From Streptacidiphilus sp. ASG 303 (GTDB taxonomy: Bacteria; Actinomycetota; Actinomycetes; Streptomycetales; Streptomycetaceae), in NCBI RefSeq assembly GCF_020991365.1, contig NZ_JAJLRA010000015.1, positions 81,854-145,853 of the forward strand: DNA of 64,000 bases, written 5' to 3'. The translations under genes and the position numbers were made by a program. Below, in pieces: positions 18,942 to 30,897 of the stretch. Below the pieces are notes generated by a model that was not told the DNA's origin, ran no database searches, and was given only the letters and a program-made list of their open reading frames with translations. Position 1 is the first letter of the stretch, and each line of letters starts with the position of its first letter.

Positions 18942-18987
18942 GGACCGTTCGGCCCTCGCCCGATCGGGTGGCCCCGGCGTGCACTGG
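18942..18987 (+). promoter_or_regulatory. DevR/DosR-like box and -10 for the USP gene at 19069
   Basis: GGACCGTTCGGCCC (18942-18955) followed by TGCACTGG (18980-18987), reference spacing 38 bases; the ATG is 81 bases beyond the octamer. Confidence 0.55.
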
Positions 18988-19068
18988 TACCGGAACGGGC
19001 ACCGTCGCCCGTGCACCGCCCGCGCGCCGCACCCCGGACGCGCGGGCCCGTCCGGACGGAGGACCACC

Positions 19069-19959
19069 ATGCCCCTCCCCGTCGTCGTCGGCATCGACGG
19101 CTCCGCCTCCAGCCTGCGCGCCGTCGACTGGGCGGCCGACGAGGCCCACGTGCGCGGCGTGCCGCTGCGCCTGCTGCACACCTCGCTGTGGGACCGCTAC
19201 GAGCCCGACGCGTCCGACAACCCCGACCTGGCCCTCGCCCGCAAGGCCGTCGCCGAACTGGTCGACACCGCGTCCGAACGGGCCGGGACCCGCCGTCCCG
19301 GGGTCGAGGTCCGGGCCGAGGTGGTCCCGCAGGCCACCGTCCCGGCGCTGCTGGAGGCGGCCTGCGAGGCGTCGGTCCTCGTGGTCGGCGACCGGGGGCG
19401 CGGCGGCTTCGCCGGGCTGCTGCTCGGCTCGACGGGCCTGCAGACCGCCGCCCGCGCGGCCTGCCCCGTCGTCGTGGTGCGCGGCGGGGACGACGCGGTG
19501 GACCGCCGGCACGGCCGCGTCGTCCTGGGGGTGGGGGACCCCGGGTCGTCCCGCGCCGCCGCGGAGTTCGCCCTCGACCTCGCGGAGACGTGGGGCGCAC
19601 GGCTGGAGGCCGTGCACGCCTGGCACTCCACCGACCCGTTCCTGCTCTACGGTCCGGCGATGAACGCGATGGCGGACGCCGGGTACGTCCAGGCGCGCCG
19701 CATGCTGGAGGCGGCCACCGCCGACGCGGCCGCGGCCCACCCGGGCGTGCTCCTCCGGCTGGAGCCGCGCAACGCCGGCTCCCACAAGGCCCTGCTGGAG
19801 GCCGCCGCCGACGCCGACCTGCTGGTCGTCGGCGCCCGCCGCCGCCACAGCGCGGTCGGCCTCCAGCTCGGCCCGGTCAACCACGCCGTGCTGCACCACG
19901 CCCCCTGCCCGGTCGCGGTCGTGCCCGAGGCGCGGACCCCGCCCCCGGCACAGGACTGA
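19069..19959 (+). CDS. Universal stress protein, tandem domains
   Basis: 296 residues with two UspA domains (about 3-140 and 147-290). Domain 1 keeps the nucleotide signature (VGDRGRGGFAGLLLGSTG); in domain 2 it is degenerate (VGARRRHSAVGLQLGPVNHAV), so one ATP site per chain is expected. ATG 19069 follows GGAGGACC. In mycobacteria tandem Usp proteins such as Rv2623 bind ATP and slow growth in hypoxia. Single-gene unit downstream of a DevR-like box. Confidence 0.9.
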   Translation: MPLPVVVGIDGSASSLRAVDWAADEAHVRGVPLRLLHTSLWDRYEPDASDNPDLALARKAVAELVDTASERAGTRRPGVEVRAEVVPQATVPALLEAACEASVLVVGDRGRGGFAGLLLGSTGLQTAARAACPVVVVRGGDDAVDRRHGRVVLGVGDPGSSRAAAEFALDLAETWGARLEAVHAWHSTDPFLLYGPAMNAMADAGYVQARRMLEAATADAAAAHPGVLLRLEPRNAGSHKALLEAAADADLLVVGARRRHSAVGLQLGPVNHAVLHHAPCPVAVVPEARTPPPAQD

Positions 19960-20043
19960 CGGGTCCTCCGCGCCGCCCGGGCGCGCGGGCCGCCCCACCG
20001 GACGGCCCGCCCGCGGCCGGGACGCCGTGCGACCGCCCGCCGC

Positions 20044-20090
20044 GGGGACCTTCGCCCCTGGCCGGCGGCGGGTCCGGGCGCCGAGGCTGG
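20044..20090 (+). promoter_or_regulatory. DevR/DosR-like box and -10 for the USP gene at 20299
   Basis: GGGGACCTTCGCCCC (20044-20058) followed by GAGGCTGG (20083-20090), reference spacing 38 bases. The predicted start of transcription is about 200 bases before the ATG, and that leader is filled with imperfect repeats of a GGACCGGCCGCAC-like unit (about 20100-20270) with no gene in it. Confidence 0.55.
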
Positions 20091-21130
20091 ACGCACGGAG
20101 CCCGGACCGGCCGCACGGACCGTCCGCACGGACCGGCCGCACGGCGCCCGGCAGGGCGCCGCCGCGCCCGGGCGCACCGGGACGGCCCGCACCCCGACCG
20201 GCCGCACCCCGCGGCCCGCACCCCGACCGCCCGCACCCCGGCCGGCCGGGCAGGACCGGGGCGGACGGCAGCGTCCGCCCCGCCGACAGGAGGCCCCCAT
20301 GCCCCGACCGATCGTCGTCGGCCTCGACGCCTCGCCCGAGAGCGTCGCCGCCGCCGACTGGGCGGCCCGCGAGGCGCTGCTCCGCGGCCTGCCCGTCGAA
20401 CTCGTCCAGGCGTGGCCCCGGCTGCCCGAAGGCCACCGCCACGCCGAGGCCGACCGGGAGGGGCGCCGCTGGGGCGAGCGGGTGCTGGCCCGGATGGAGG
20501 TGGAGCTGCGCACCCGCCACGCCGGTGCCGCCGTCACCACCGCGCAGGTGCCCGGCGCCCCGGCCGAGGTCCTGACCGCGGCGGGGCGGCGCGCCGCCCT
20601 GCTGGTCCTCGGCTCGCGCGGCCTCGGCGCCCTCCGGGGCTTCCTGATCGGCTCCGTGGCCCAGACGGTCCTGTCCCGGTCCGCCTGCCCGGTGGTGCTG
20701 GTCCGGGCCGCCGCGGACCTGCCGCCCGCGCCCGCCGCGGAGCACCCCGCCGGAGCGCCGCCCCGGGAGGTGGTCCTGGGCCTGGACCTGCGCAGGCCCT
20801 GCGACGACGTGCTCGCCTTCGCCTTCGAGGAGGCCGCCCTGCGGTCCGCCCTGCTGCGGGCCGTCCATGCCTGGAACCCCCCGGCGGGCTTCGAGCACGG
20901 ACCGGCCCCGCTGGAGCCGGCGGCCGCCGCCCGGCTGCTCGTCGCGGACGAGGAGCGGGCGGAGGCCGTGCTGCGGCCCTGGCGGGAGAAGCACCCGCAG
21001 GTGCGGGTCGTGCACCAGACGGTGCGCGGGAGCGCCGGGGCCCCGCTGGCGGCGGCGGCCGTGCAGGCCGGGCTGCTGGTCGTGGGGCGCCGGGACCGGG
21101 AGTCCGCCGTGGGCCTGCACATCGGCCCGG

Positions 21131-24082
<2,952 letters not shown>

Positions 24083-24085
24083 CGG

Positions 24086-24970
24086 TCAGCCGGTCCGCGG
24101 CGGGACCACGATCAGCGGGCAGGCCGCGTGGTGCAGCAGCACGTGGCTCACCGAGCCCAGCAGCAGGCCGCGGAAGCCGCCGAGGCCCCGCGTCCCCACC
24201 ACCAGGCAGCGGGCGTGCGCGGCCTCCCGCAGCAGGACCTGCGCCGGCTTGCCGGGCAGCACCTCGTGCCGCACCTCGACCTCCGGGTACTTCTCCTGCC
24301 AGCCCGCGGTCGCCTCGGACAGGTCCGCGCGCACCCGCTCCTCCAGCTCCCGGTTCCGGGACTCCGCGAGCGGCCGGCCGACGTGCTGCCGGGCCTCCAC
24401 CGCCAGCAGCCGGGCGCCGCGCAGCGCGGCCTCCTCGAAGGCGACGGCCACGGCGTCCCGGCAGTTCTCCGAGCCGTCCACGCCGACCACGACCAGCGGC
24501 GGCTCGTGCGTCACGTGCTCGGGCACCCGGACCACCGCCACGGGGCAGCCCGCGTGCGAGGTCAGCGCCACGCCCAGGTTGCCGGTGGTCAGCACGTCCT
24601 CGGCGGCCAGCCGCTTCGCCCCGATGACCAGGAGCGCGGCCTCGTCGCCCTGCGCGCGCAGCACCGCGGCCCGCGACCCGTCCGCCAGGAGGGTCTCCAC
24701 GTCCGCCTCGGGGCGGCGGCGGCGCACCTCGTCGGCCGCCTCGCGCAGGACGGCCTCGCCGGCGGCCCGGTAGTGGGCGCTCCAGGTCCGCTCCGGGTGG
24801 TCCACCGCGGGGTGCGGGTCCGACCCGGGCGGCCACTCCAGGGCGTGGACCATCCGCAGCGGGACGCCCCGCCGCACGGCCTCGTCCGCGGCCCAGTGCG
24901 CCGCCCGCAGCGCCGTCGCGGACCGCCCCACGCCCGCGACCACCGGCCGCCCGCCTCGGAACGCGCTCAT
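24086..24970 (-). CDS. Universal stress protein, tandem domains
   Basis: 294 residues. Here the order is reversed: domain 1 has a degenerate nucleotide motif (IGAKRLAAEDVLTTGNLG) and domain 2 has the intact one (VGTRGLGGFRGLLLGSVSH). ATG 24970 follows ACGGAGG. It is first in an operon with the P-type ATPase gene (3-base gap), suggesting that the sensor-like Usp and the pump are induced together. Two DevR-like boxes lie upstream. Confidence 0.9.
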   Translation of the reverse strand: MSAFRGGRPVVAGVGRSATALRAAHWAADEAVRRGVPLRMVHALEWPPGSDPHPAVDHPERTWSAHYRAAGEAVLREAADEVRRRRPEADVETLLADGSRAAVLRAQGDEAALLVIGAKRLAAEDVLTTGNLGVALTSHAGCPVAVVRVPEHVTHEPPLVVVGVDGSENCRDAVAVAFEEAALRGARLLAVEARQHVGRPLAESRNRELEERVRADLSEATAGWQEKYPEVEVRHEVLPGKPAQVLLREAAHARCLVVGTRGLGGFRGLLLGSVSHVLLHHAACPLIVVPPRTG

Positions 24971-25016
24971 GGCTGCCTCCGTACGTCGTCGGACGGGCCG
25001 GAAGGGCCCCTCGCCC

Positions 25017-25083
25017 CCAGCGTGCGGCGGTCCCGGCGGGCGCGGCAGGGCCGATCGGCGCCCGGCTCCGAGCCCAAGGTCCC
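25017..25083 (-). promoter_or_regulatory. Double DevR/DosR-like box and -10 for USP/ATPase operon
   Basis: Minus strand: distal box GGGACCTTGGGCTC (25083-25070), proximal half-symmetric box CGCCGATCGGCCC (25060-25048), octamer CACGCTGG (25024-25017). The proximal box is at the standard 38-base spacing; the two boxes are 21 bases (two helical turns) apart, as is common for DevR-type secondary sites. Confidence 0.6.
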
Positions 25084-25148
25084 ATGGCCGCGGGGCCGGG
25101 ACGGAGGCCCGTCCCGGCCCTCCGTCCCGGCCCCGCGGCCCGCGCCGG

Positions 25149-25778
25149 TCAGCGCAGCCAGGGGTGGTCGCGGACCACCGGGAGCGCGGCCCACCGGCGC
25201 CCCAGCCCCCAGGTGCCGCCCGCGCCGAGCACCGCCACGGCGACCAGGACCAGCGCGTAGACCACGTGGTAGTCCACCAGCGGGTTCGTCGACATGCTGG
25301 CCGAGCCGTCCGACAGGTGCCGGGCCGGGGGCCACTCCGCCGCCCACATCAGCGCCATCAGGACGGCCCCGCCGGCCGCCGCGATCCGCAGGGCGACCCC
25401 CGCGGTCAGGGCCAGGCCGATGCCGAGCAGGCCGGCCATGAAGAGCCAGTCCGCCCACCACGCGCCGGCCCAGGAGTGGAACACCGACTGCAGCGGTCCG
25501 GCCGCCACGTGGCCCAGGAACCCGCGGGTGGGCGAGCCGCCGTTCACCCAGGCGCCCTTCGACGGGGTCGCCCAGCCCCAGCCGAAGGCCTTGTCGAGGA
25601 AGGCCCAGAGGAACACCGCTCCGGTGGCGACGCGCAGGACGGCGAGCGCCCGCACCCCCGCCGCCCCGGCGGCCGCCGCCTCCGGCCGCACGGCCGCCTT
25701 CCCCGCCTCGCCGGCCTCCCCGGCCGGTGTCCGCCCGGGTCTGCCGATCCGGATCCGGTGTGCACGCAGGACTGCCAT
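25149..25778 (-). CDS. DoxX-like four-helix membrane protein
   Basis: 209 residues. After a basic N-terminus (about 40 residues) come four membrane helices, with AVLRVATGAVFLWAFLDKAFGWGW and NPLVDYHVVYALVLVAVAVLGAG as the most DoxX-like segments. DoxX proteins are thiosulphate-quinone oxidoreductase subunits or uncharacterised redox membrane proteins; no DoxD/DoxA partner is adjacent. ATG 25778 follows GGGGAGAGGG. A candidate DevR-like promoter lies about 180 bases upstream, divergent from the hibernation factor gene. Confidence 0.75.
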   Translation of the reverse strand: MAVLRAHRIRIGRPGRTPAGEAGEAGKAAVRPEAAAAGAAGVRALAVLRVATGAVFLWAFLDKAFGWGWATPSKGAWVNGGSPTRGFLGHVAAGPLQSVFHSWAGAWWADWLFMAGLLGIGLALTAGVALRIAAAGGAVLMALMWAAEWPPARHLSDGSASMSTNPLVDYHVVYALVLVAVAVLGAGGTWGLGRRWAALPVVRDHPWLR

Positions 25779-25960
25779 GGCCCTCTCCCCATCTCCGCTG
25801 CTCGTTGCTGCCCGTCGCTGCCGTCCGCGCCCCGACCCGGCCGGGACCCGGCCGGGACCCGTCCTCCCGTCAGGGCCCCGTCCCCCGGTCCGCGCCTGCC
25901 GCCCGTCCGTGGCGGCCGCCCGTCCGTGGTTGTCGCCCGTCCCTGGTGGTCGGGGCGCCG

Positions 25961-26007
25961 CCAATGTCCCGCCCCGGCGCGGCCCGTGCGCAGGTGCCGG
26001 AGGTCCC
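25961..26007 (-). promoter_or_regulatory. DevR/DosR-like box and -10 for the DoxX gene
   Basis: Minus strand: GGGACCTCCGGCACC (26007-25993) and GACATTGG (25968-25961), reference spacing 39 bases. The box differs from the Hsp20 site by one base. The leader to the ATG at 25778 would be about 180 bases, so the assignment is less certain than others. The remaining bases of the 25779-26138 gap are repetitive GC-rich DNA without a gene. Confidence 0.45.
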
Positions 26008-26067
26008 GGCCCCGCGGGCCGTCCGGCACCGCCGCCGGCCCGCGGGCAGGCCTCTGGGCGCGCCGTC

Positions 26068-26115
26068 GGGACCCCTTCGGCCCTCGGTCCGCGCCGTCGG
26101 CGGGGTGCAGCCTGG
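26068..26115 (+). promoter_or_regulatory. DevR/DosR-like box and -10 for the hibernation factor gene
   Basis: GGGACCCCTTCGGCCC (26068-26083; one extra base pair in the left half) followed by CAGCCTGG (26108-26115), reference spacing 38 bases. The octamer is identical to that of the USP gene at 18747. Confidence 0.58.
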
Positions 26116-26138
26116 TGGCCGGAGGAGGAGGTGCACTG

Positions 26139-27125
26139 ATGACCGGTCCGAAGGTGCTGCCCGCAGGGAAGGGGCCCGCCGGCCCGCCGGCCGGGACACG
26201 GCCCGTGGGAACGCCGCCCCTGGGAACGCCGCCCGTGGGAACGCCGCCCGTCGAGGTGTCGCCCGTCGCCCTGCCGGGCGGCGTCGAGGTGCTGGTGGAG
26301 CGGCACGGCGACGTCCCCCGCCGTGCCGCCGACCGCGCGCGGACCGCCGTCGGGGCCGTCGTCGCCGCCCTGCCCGGACCGGTGCTCGGGGTCCGGGTGC
26401 GGCTCACGCAGGCGGCCTGCCCGTCCGGCGCCCGTCCGGCCTCCGCCGAGGCGGCCGTGGACGTCGGCGGGCGGCTGGTGCGGGCCCGCGCGGGCGGCCC
26501 CACCCCGGCGGCGGCGGTCGACCTGCTCGCCGAGCTGCTGGCGGGCCGGCTCGACCGCGCGGGCCTGCGCCGGACCCCGGCCGGCCGCGAGGGCGCCCCG
26601 GCACCGCGCCGACTGCCCCCGGGGGAGCGGCGCGTCGTGCGCCGCGCGCCGTCCGGACCGCCCGTCGAACCGGTCCACGAGGCCGTCTTCGAGATGGACG
26701 CCCTCGGCCACCGGTTCCGCCTCTTCACCGACACGGCCACCGGCTTCGACACCCTGGTCTACCGGGCCGGTCCCACCGGCTACCGCCTGGCCCGCACCGG
26801 CCCCGCCGCCGGCGCGGGCCTGCCCCCGGCCGGCCTGCCGGTCACCGTCAGCGAGGTCCCCGCGCCCCGGACCACGGTGGCCGAGGCCGTGCGGCGGCTG
26901 GAGGCCACCGGCCTGCCCTTCGTCTTCTTCACCGACGCCGCCACCGGGCGCGGCGCCGTGCTCCACCACCGCAGCGACGGCCACTACGGCCTGGTCACCC
27001 CCACCGGCGGCCCCCGGCGGCCCGGGCGGGCGGCGCACCTGGCGGACCGCCGCCGCGGGTGCTTCCCTGGGGAGGGGAGGGGACGTCCCGTACCGCCGCG
27101 CACACCCGACCCGGAGGTGTCCGCC
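26139..27125 (+). CDS. Ribosome hibernation promoting factor-like protein with duplicated C-terminal domain
   Basis: About 310-330 residues before the next start. After a Pro-rich tail with repeated GTPP(V/L) units, residues about 45-140 resemble the S30AE/RaiA ribosome-binding domain, followed by two S30AE C-terminal-type modules (EAVFEMDALGHRFRLFTD and EAVRRLEATGLPFVFFTD). Such proteins stall 70S ribosomes; DosR-induced homologues exist in mycobacteria. ATG 26139 follows GGAGGAGGAGG. No stop codon occurs: the frame runs on into the PNPOx gene to 27866. Codon use weakens after about 27060, so the native end may have been lost by mutation or frameshift. Confidence 0.75.
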
Positions 27126-27866
27126 GTGACCCAGCAGCAGGACCAGTCCGGCAGCCCCGGACAGCTCGGCCGGCCCGACGTGCCCGTCCCGTCCGGCAGC
27201 GACCAGCCCGGCAGCCCCGCCGAGCCGCCCCACGCCGGCGACATCGGGCGCCGCGCGGCCCTGCGCCGCCGCCAGCTCGGGCTCAGCCGCGAGCAGGTGG
27301 CGTCCCGCGCCGGCATGGCCGTCCGCTACCTGCAGTACGTGGAGGAGCGGCCCGCCCAGATCGAGCCCGGCGCCCTGCTGCGGCTGGCCGGAGCCCTGCA
27401 GACCACCGCCGAGCAGCTGCGCGGCGGGGACGTCGGCCTCCCGCCCGGCCGCTCCGAGGCCGCCGCCCGGCCCGAACTGGAGGAGCTCGGCGCCGAGGAG
27501 TGCCGCACGCGCCTGGACAGCCGCGGGGTGGGGCGTGTCGCCTTCACCACCGACCTCGGCATCTCCGTCCTGCCGGTCAACTACGCCGTCGACGGCGACC
27601 GCATCGTCTACCGGACCGCCGCGGGAGCGGCCCCCGCCGCCGCCATCGGCCAGGAGGTCGCCTTCGAGGTCGACCAGGTCGACGACGCCCTCAGCCAGGG
27701 CTGGAGCGTCCTGGCCACCGGCCGGGCCGAGCGCGTCACCGACCCGGACGAGCTGCGCGCCCTCGCCTCCCGCGCCGCCCCCCGGCCCTGGGCGGGCGGC
27801 GACCGCGACCTGTGGATCCGCATCGCCGTCACCCGCCTCACCGGCCGCGTCGTCCGGGCCCTCTGA
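27126..27866 (+). CDS. XRE helix-turn-helix plus pyridoxamine 5'-phosphate oxidase-like protein
   Basis: 246 residues from GTG 27126, which has GGAGGTG eight bases upstream. Residues about 40-95 are a Cro/C1-type helix-turn-helix (LRRRQLGLSREQVASRAGM), and residues about 115-240 a split-barrel flavin/F420-binding PNPOx-like domain (GRVAFTTDLGISVLPVNYAVDGDRIVYRT in part). DosR-regulated PNPOx proteins such as Rv3129 are the nearest analogue I know. The upstream gene reads into this one in the same frame without a stop, so a fused 575-residue product is also possible. Confidence 0.78.
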   Translation: MTQQQDQSGSPGQLGRPDVPVPSGSDQPGSPAEPPHAGDIGRRAALRRRQLGLSREQVASRAGMAVRYLQYVEERPAQIEPGALLRLAGALQTTAEQLRGGDVGLPPGRSEAAARPELEELGAEECRTRLDSRGVGRVAFTTDLGISVLPVNYAVDGDRIVYRTAAGAAPAAAIGQEVAFEVDQVDDALSQGWSVLATGRAERVTDPDELRALASRAAPRPWAGGDRDLWIRIAVTRLTGRVVRAL

Positions 27867-28100
27867 GGGCCGGGGCGCCGGGCGGCCGCCCCGGGACACG
27901 CTCGGGATCCCGGGGGCGCCGCCCCGCGGACGGCCCGCACACGGACGTGGTGTGCCGGTCGGCCGAGCAGGTCGGTGCAGCCGTCCTCACGCAGTACCGG
28001 AGGGCCGGACGGTGACGGGGCCACCCTGAGCCGCGGGCCTTCCCCGGCCCGGACGCGGGCCCGGAGCGGCCCGCCCCGCAGGGCCGCGGGCGCGGTGGCG

Positions 28101-28133
28101 GGGCGCCGGGCGCACGAGATGCGCGCGGCGCCC
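28101..28133. terminator. Stem-loop between PNPOx and antiporter genes
   Basis: A 14-bp stem with one mismatch (28101-28114 with 28120-28133) and a 5-base loop lies between two convergent genes, nearer the antiporter stop at 28156. It is the best terminator candidate in the 289-bp gap. Confidence 0.5.
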
Positions 28134-28155
28134 GCGCCCCGCCGGGCGGCTCCGC

Positions 28156-29493
28156 TCACGTCCCGCCGGGCCGCCCCGGTCCCGTGGCGCGGGCGGAGAG
28201 CCCCCGCACCGGCAGCTCGGCACCCCGGGCGCCCCCGGGACCGGCGGCCGCGCCCTCCGCGGCCGCCGGTCCTTTCGCCGCCGCCCCTTTCGCTGCCGCC
28301 GCCTCCGTCTCCGCCGCACCGTACCGGCGGGCCAGCGGCCCCGCGCTGAGGCCGTGCGCCAGGACGCTCAGCAGCACCGTGCACACCACCACCGGCACCA
28401 CCGCCCGCTCCGCGGCCGGGTCCAGCTCCTCCACCGCGAGCAGCACGAAGATCACCGACGCCAGCCCGCGCGGCCCGAACCAGCCGACGAACAGCACCGT
28501 GCGGCGGTCCAGTCCGCTGCGGACCAGTGACAGCGCCACCGGCACCATCCGCAGCACCGTCAGGCTCAGCAGCGCGTAGGCGACCGCCTGCCAGGTCAGG
28601 TGCCCGAACGCGTACGGCACCGCGACCGCGCCGAAGACCAGCCACACCAGCAGCGACAGCACCGACGCGGTCTGCTCGGTGAACCGCAGCTGCCACTCCG
28701 GCGCGCCCCCGTGGACCGTGCCGAACGCCAGCCCCGCGACGAAGGCCGCCACGAAGCCGTTGCCGCCGACCGCCAGCGCCGAGGTGTAGCAGAGCAGCGC
28801 CAGCGCCAGCACGGCCGCACCGGTGAACTCCTCCGCCGCCCACCCGCGCCGCAGCGCCGCGCGGACCAGCCACCCGCCGCCCGCCCCCACCGCCGCGCCG
28901 TACACGACGCCGACCAGCAGCTCCACGGCCGCGCCGCCCGCGCCGTGGTGGCCCGTGCCCCCCGCCACCGCGGACGCCGTCCCCGCCACCGCCAGCACCA
29001 CGAAGGGCGTGGCGATGCCGTCGTTGAGCCCGCTCTCGACGTTGACCATCCGCCGGACCCGCGCCGGCACCAGCGGGTTCACCATCATCGCCGCGCCCAG
29101 CGCCGCGTCGGTCGGCGCCAGCGCCGCCCCCACGTACAGGGCGGCCCAGCCGGACACGCCCGGCAGCAGGCCGGCCGCCAGCAGCGCCCCGAACGCCATG
29201 CACAGCGGCAGGCCCACGCCGAGGAGCCGCACGTACAGGCCCAGGTCGGGCCGCACCTCGCGGAACGACAGCCGGGCGGCGTCGGTGAAGAGCACCCAGG
29301 TGAGGCTGATCTCGGCCAGGGCCTTGACCGTCTCCCGGGAGGGGGCGAGGTCGACGGCGCCGGTGCCCGCGCCGAGCAGCAGCCCGGCGAGGACGAAGGC
29401 GATGGGGGCGGTCAGCTCGACCCGCTCCACCCGCTGGGAGCACAGGCCCCAGAGGAAGAGCAGCAGCAGGACCAGCGAGAGGGTCGCGTCCAT
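28156..29493 (-). CDS. NhaP-type cation:proton antiporter (CPA1)
   Basis: 445 residues with about 11-12 membrane helices and the Na+/H+ exchanger landmarks PTDAALGAAMM (ion-binding Asp region), NVESGLNDGIATPFVVLAV and FVGWFGPRGLASVIF. The C-terminal 60 residues are an Ala/Lys-rich cytoplasmic tail. It exchanges Na+ or K+ for H+ across the membrane. ATG 29493 has only a weak ribosome-binding site; GGTACCGG just upstream is a possible -10 for a near-leaderless start. No DevR-like box with the standard spacing was found for it. Confidence 0.88.
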   Translation of the reverse strand: MDATLSLVLLLLFLWGLCSQRVERVELTAPIAFVLAGLLLGAGTGAVDLAPSRETVKALAEISLTWVLFTDAARLSFREVRPDLGLYVRLLGVGLPLCMAFGALLAAGLLPGVSGWAALYVGAALAPTDAALGAAMMVNPLVPARVRRMVNVESGLNDGIATPFVVLAVAGTASAVAGGTGHHGAGGAAVELLVGVVYGAAVGAGGGWLVRAALRRGWAAEEFTGAAVLALALLCYTSALAVGGNGFVAAFVAGLAFGTVHGGAPEWQLRFTEQTASVLSLLVWLVFGAVAVPYAFGHLTWQAVAYALLSLTVLRMVPVALSLVRSGLDRRTVLFVGWFGPRGLASVIFVLLAVEELDPAAERAVVPVVVCTVLLSVLAHGLSAGPLARRYGAAETEAAAAKGAAAKGPAAAEGAAAGPGGARGAELPVRGLSARATGPGRPGGT

Positions 29494-29851
29494 GCCCCTA
29501 CCGGTACCCGCGCCGGGCGCCCCCGCCCGCCCGGGACCGGCCGCCTCCCCGGCGGCCCGCCCCGGGGTCCCGAGCCGCCCCGGTCCCGTCGGCGCGGCCC
29601 GCCGGTCCCGGGGGCCGCCTCCCGCACGGGTCCGCAGGGGGTCGTGCGCCCCCGCACCGCCCGGCCGCGCCGTCCGGGGCCCGGCCTCCTCCGACCGGGG
29701 GCGTCCGGGCGGTTTCACCCGGACGGCCCGCCGGCCGCCACCCGTCCGGCCCAGCGCCCGCCCCGCGGCGGCACCCGGGCGTCCCGCCGGGCGGGCGCCG
29801 CCGCCGCACCGTCCGGCGCGGTGCCCGGCGGGGCCGGACGGGCGGCAGGTC
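29494..29851. other. Non-coding stretch upstream of antiporter gene
   Basis: 358 bases of GC-rich DNA between the divergent antiporter and USP genes. The only notable element is a poor DevR-like match on the minus strand near 29785-29770. No gene, repeat array or convincing promoter for the antiporter is visible. Confidence 0.5.
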
Positions 29852-29896
29852 GGGACCTGTGGCCCCAGCGGGCACCGCCCCCGGCCGCGAAGGTGG
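29852..29896 (+). promoter_or_regulatory. DevR/DosR-like box and -10 for USP/PPDK genes
   Basis: GGGACCTGTGGCCCC (29852-29866) followed by GAAGGTGG (29889-29896), reference spacing 37 bases. The ppdK gene downstream has no box of its own and may be read from here. Confidence 0.55.
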
Positions 29897-29973
29897 GAGG
29901 TGTCCGGACCGGCCGCCCGCCGGCCCGGCACAGGCCGCGCCCCCCGCGCATCCCCGCCACCGGAGGTGTCACC

Positions 29974-30897
29974 GTGTCCCGACCCGCGACCGACCGAGCT
30001 GCGACCGACCGGCCCGCGACCGACCGAGCTGCGACCGACCGGCCCGTGACCGTCGGCGTCGACGGGTCCCCCGAGAGCCTCGCCGCGGCCGACTGGGCGG
30101 CCCGCGAGGCCCTGCGGCGCGGGCGGCCGCTGGTCCTGGTCCACTCCTGGAACACGCTGCCGCCGGACGCCCCCGCCGTCCAGGACGAGGAGACCCGGCG
30201 GTACTGGGCCGCCCGCATGGTCCGGGAGGCGGAGCGCGCCCTGCTCGAGCGCCACCCCGGCCTGGAGGCCTCCGTCGAGCAGGAGGGGGAGTCGGCGGTC
30301 GCCGTGCTGCTCGACCGGTCGGAGCGGTCCGAGCTGCTGGTCCTCGGCTCGCACGGCTACGGCGCCGTCGCCGGGTTCGTCCTGGGCTCCGTCGGCGCCC
30401 AGGTGCTGGCCCGCGCCGCCGGACCGGTGGTGATGGTCCGCGCCCAGGGCGGCAGGGCGCTGGAGGGCGCGGGGGAGGAGGTCGTGCTGGGCGTCAAGGG
30501 CTACCGCGACCCGGCCCCGGCGCTGCTGGGGTTCGCCTTCGGCGAGGCGGCCCTGCGCGGCGCCGTGCTGCGGGTCGTCCGGGCCTGGAGCCTGCCGCCG
30601 GTGTACGGCTACGGCGAGGCGGCGGTGAACCTCGCCGAGGGGCAGTCCGACATCGAGCGGAAGGCCCTGGCCGCCGCACTGGCCCCCTGGCGGGAGAAGT
30701 ACCCGCAGGTCGAGGTCGTCGAGCAGGTGGAGCTCGGCTCCCACGGCGAGGTGCTGGTCCGGGCCGCCGGGCACGCCGGGCTGCTGGTGGTCGGCCGCCG
30801 GGTGCGCCGGCCCGCCGTGGCGATGCGGGTCGGGCCGGTGGCGCACGCCGCCCTGCACTTCGCCCGCTGCCCGGTGGCGGTCGTCCCCCACGACTGA
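29974..30897 (+). CDS. Universal stress protein, tandem domains
   Basis: 307 residues from GTG 29974 (GGAGGTG upstream). The first 24 residues are a duplicated Ala-Thr-Asp-Arg-rich decapeptide encoded by a 30-bp tandem repeat. Two UspA domains follow; domain 1 has the intact signature LGSHGYGAVAGFVLGSVG and domain 2 a degenerate one (VGRRVRRPAVAMRVGPVAH). It lies 130 bases before ppdK on the same strand with no terminator between, so co-transcription is likely. Confidence 0.9.
   Translation: MSRPATDRAATDRPATDRAATDRPVTVGVDGSPESLAAADWAAREALRRGRPLVLVHSWNTLPPDAPAVQDEETRRYWAARMVREAERALLERHPGLEASVEQEGESAVAVLLDRSERSELLVLGSHGYGAVAGFVLGSVGAQVLARAAGPVVMVRAQGGRALEGAGEEVVLGVKGYRDPAPALLGFAFGEAALRGAVLRVVRAWSLPPVYGYGEAAVNLAEGQSDIERKALAAALAPWREKYPQVEVVEQVELGSHGEVLVRAAGHAGLLVVGRRVRRPAVAMRVGPVAHAALHFARCPVAVVPHD
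29986..30045 (+). repeat. Two perfect copies of a 30-bp unit in the USP coding sequence
   Basis: 29986-30015 and 30016-30045 are identical and encode Ala-Thr-Asp-Arg-Ala-Ala-Thr-Asp-Arg-Pro twice. Each copy also contains an internal imperfect 15-bp duplication. The reading frame is kept. Confidence 0.9.

Noticed and set aside
29740..29785. DevR-like site for the antiporter gene
   Set aside because: The minus-strand GGGACGCCCGGGTGCC breaks the right half-site, the octamer lacks the A at position 2, and the site is about 240 bases from the start codon.
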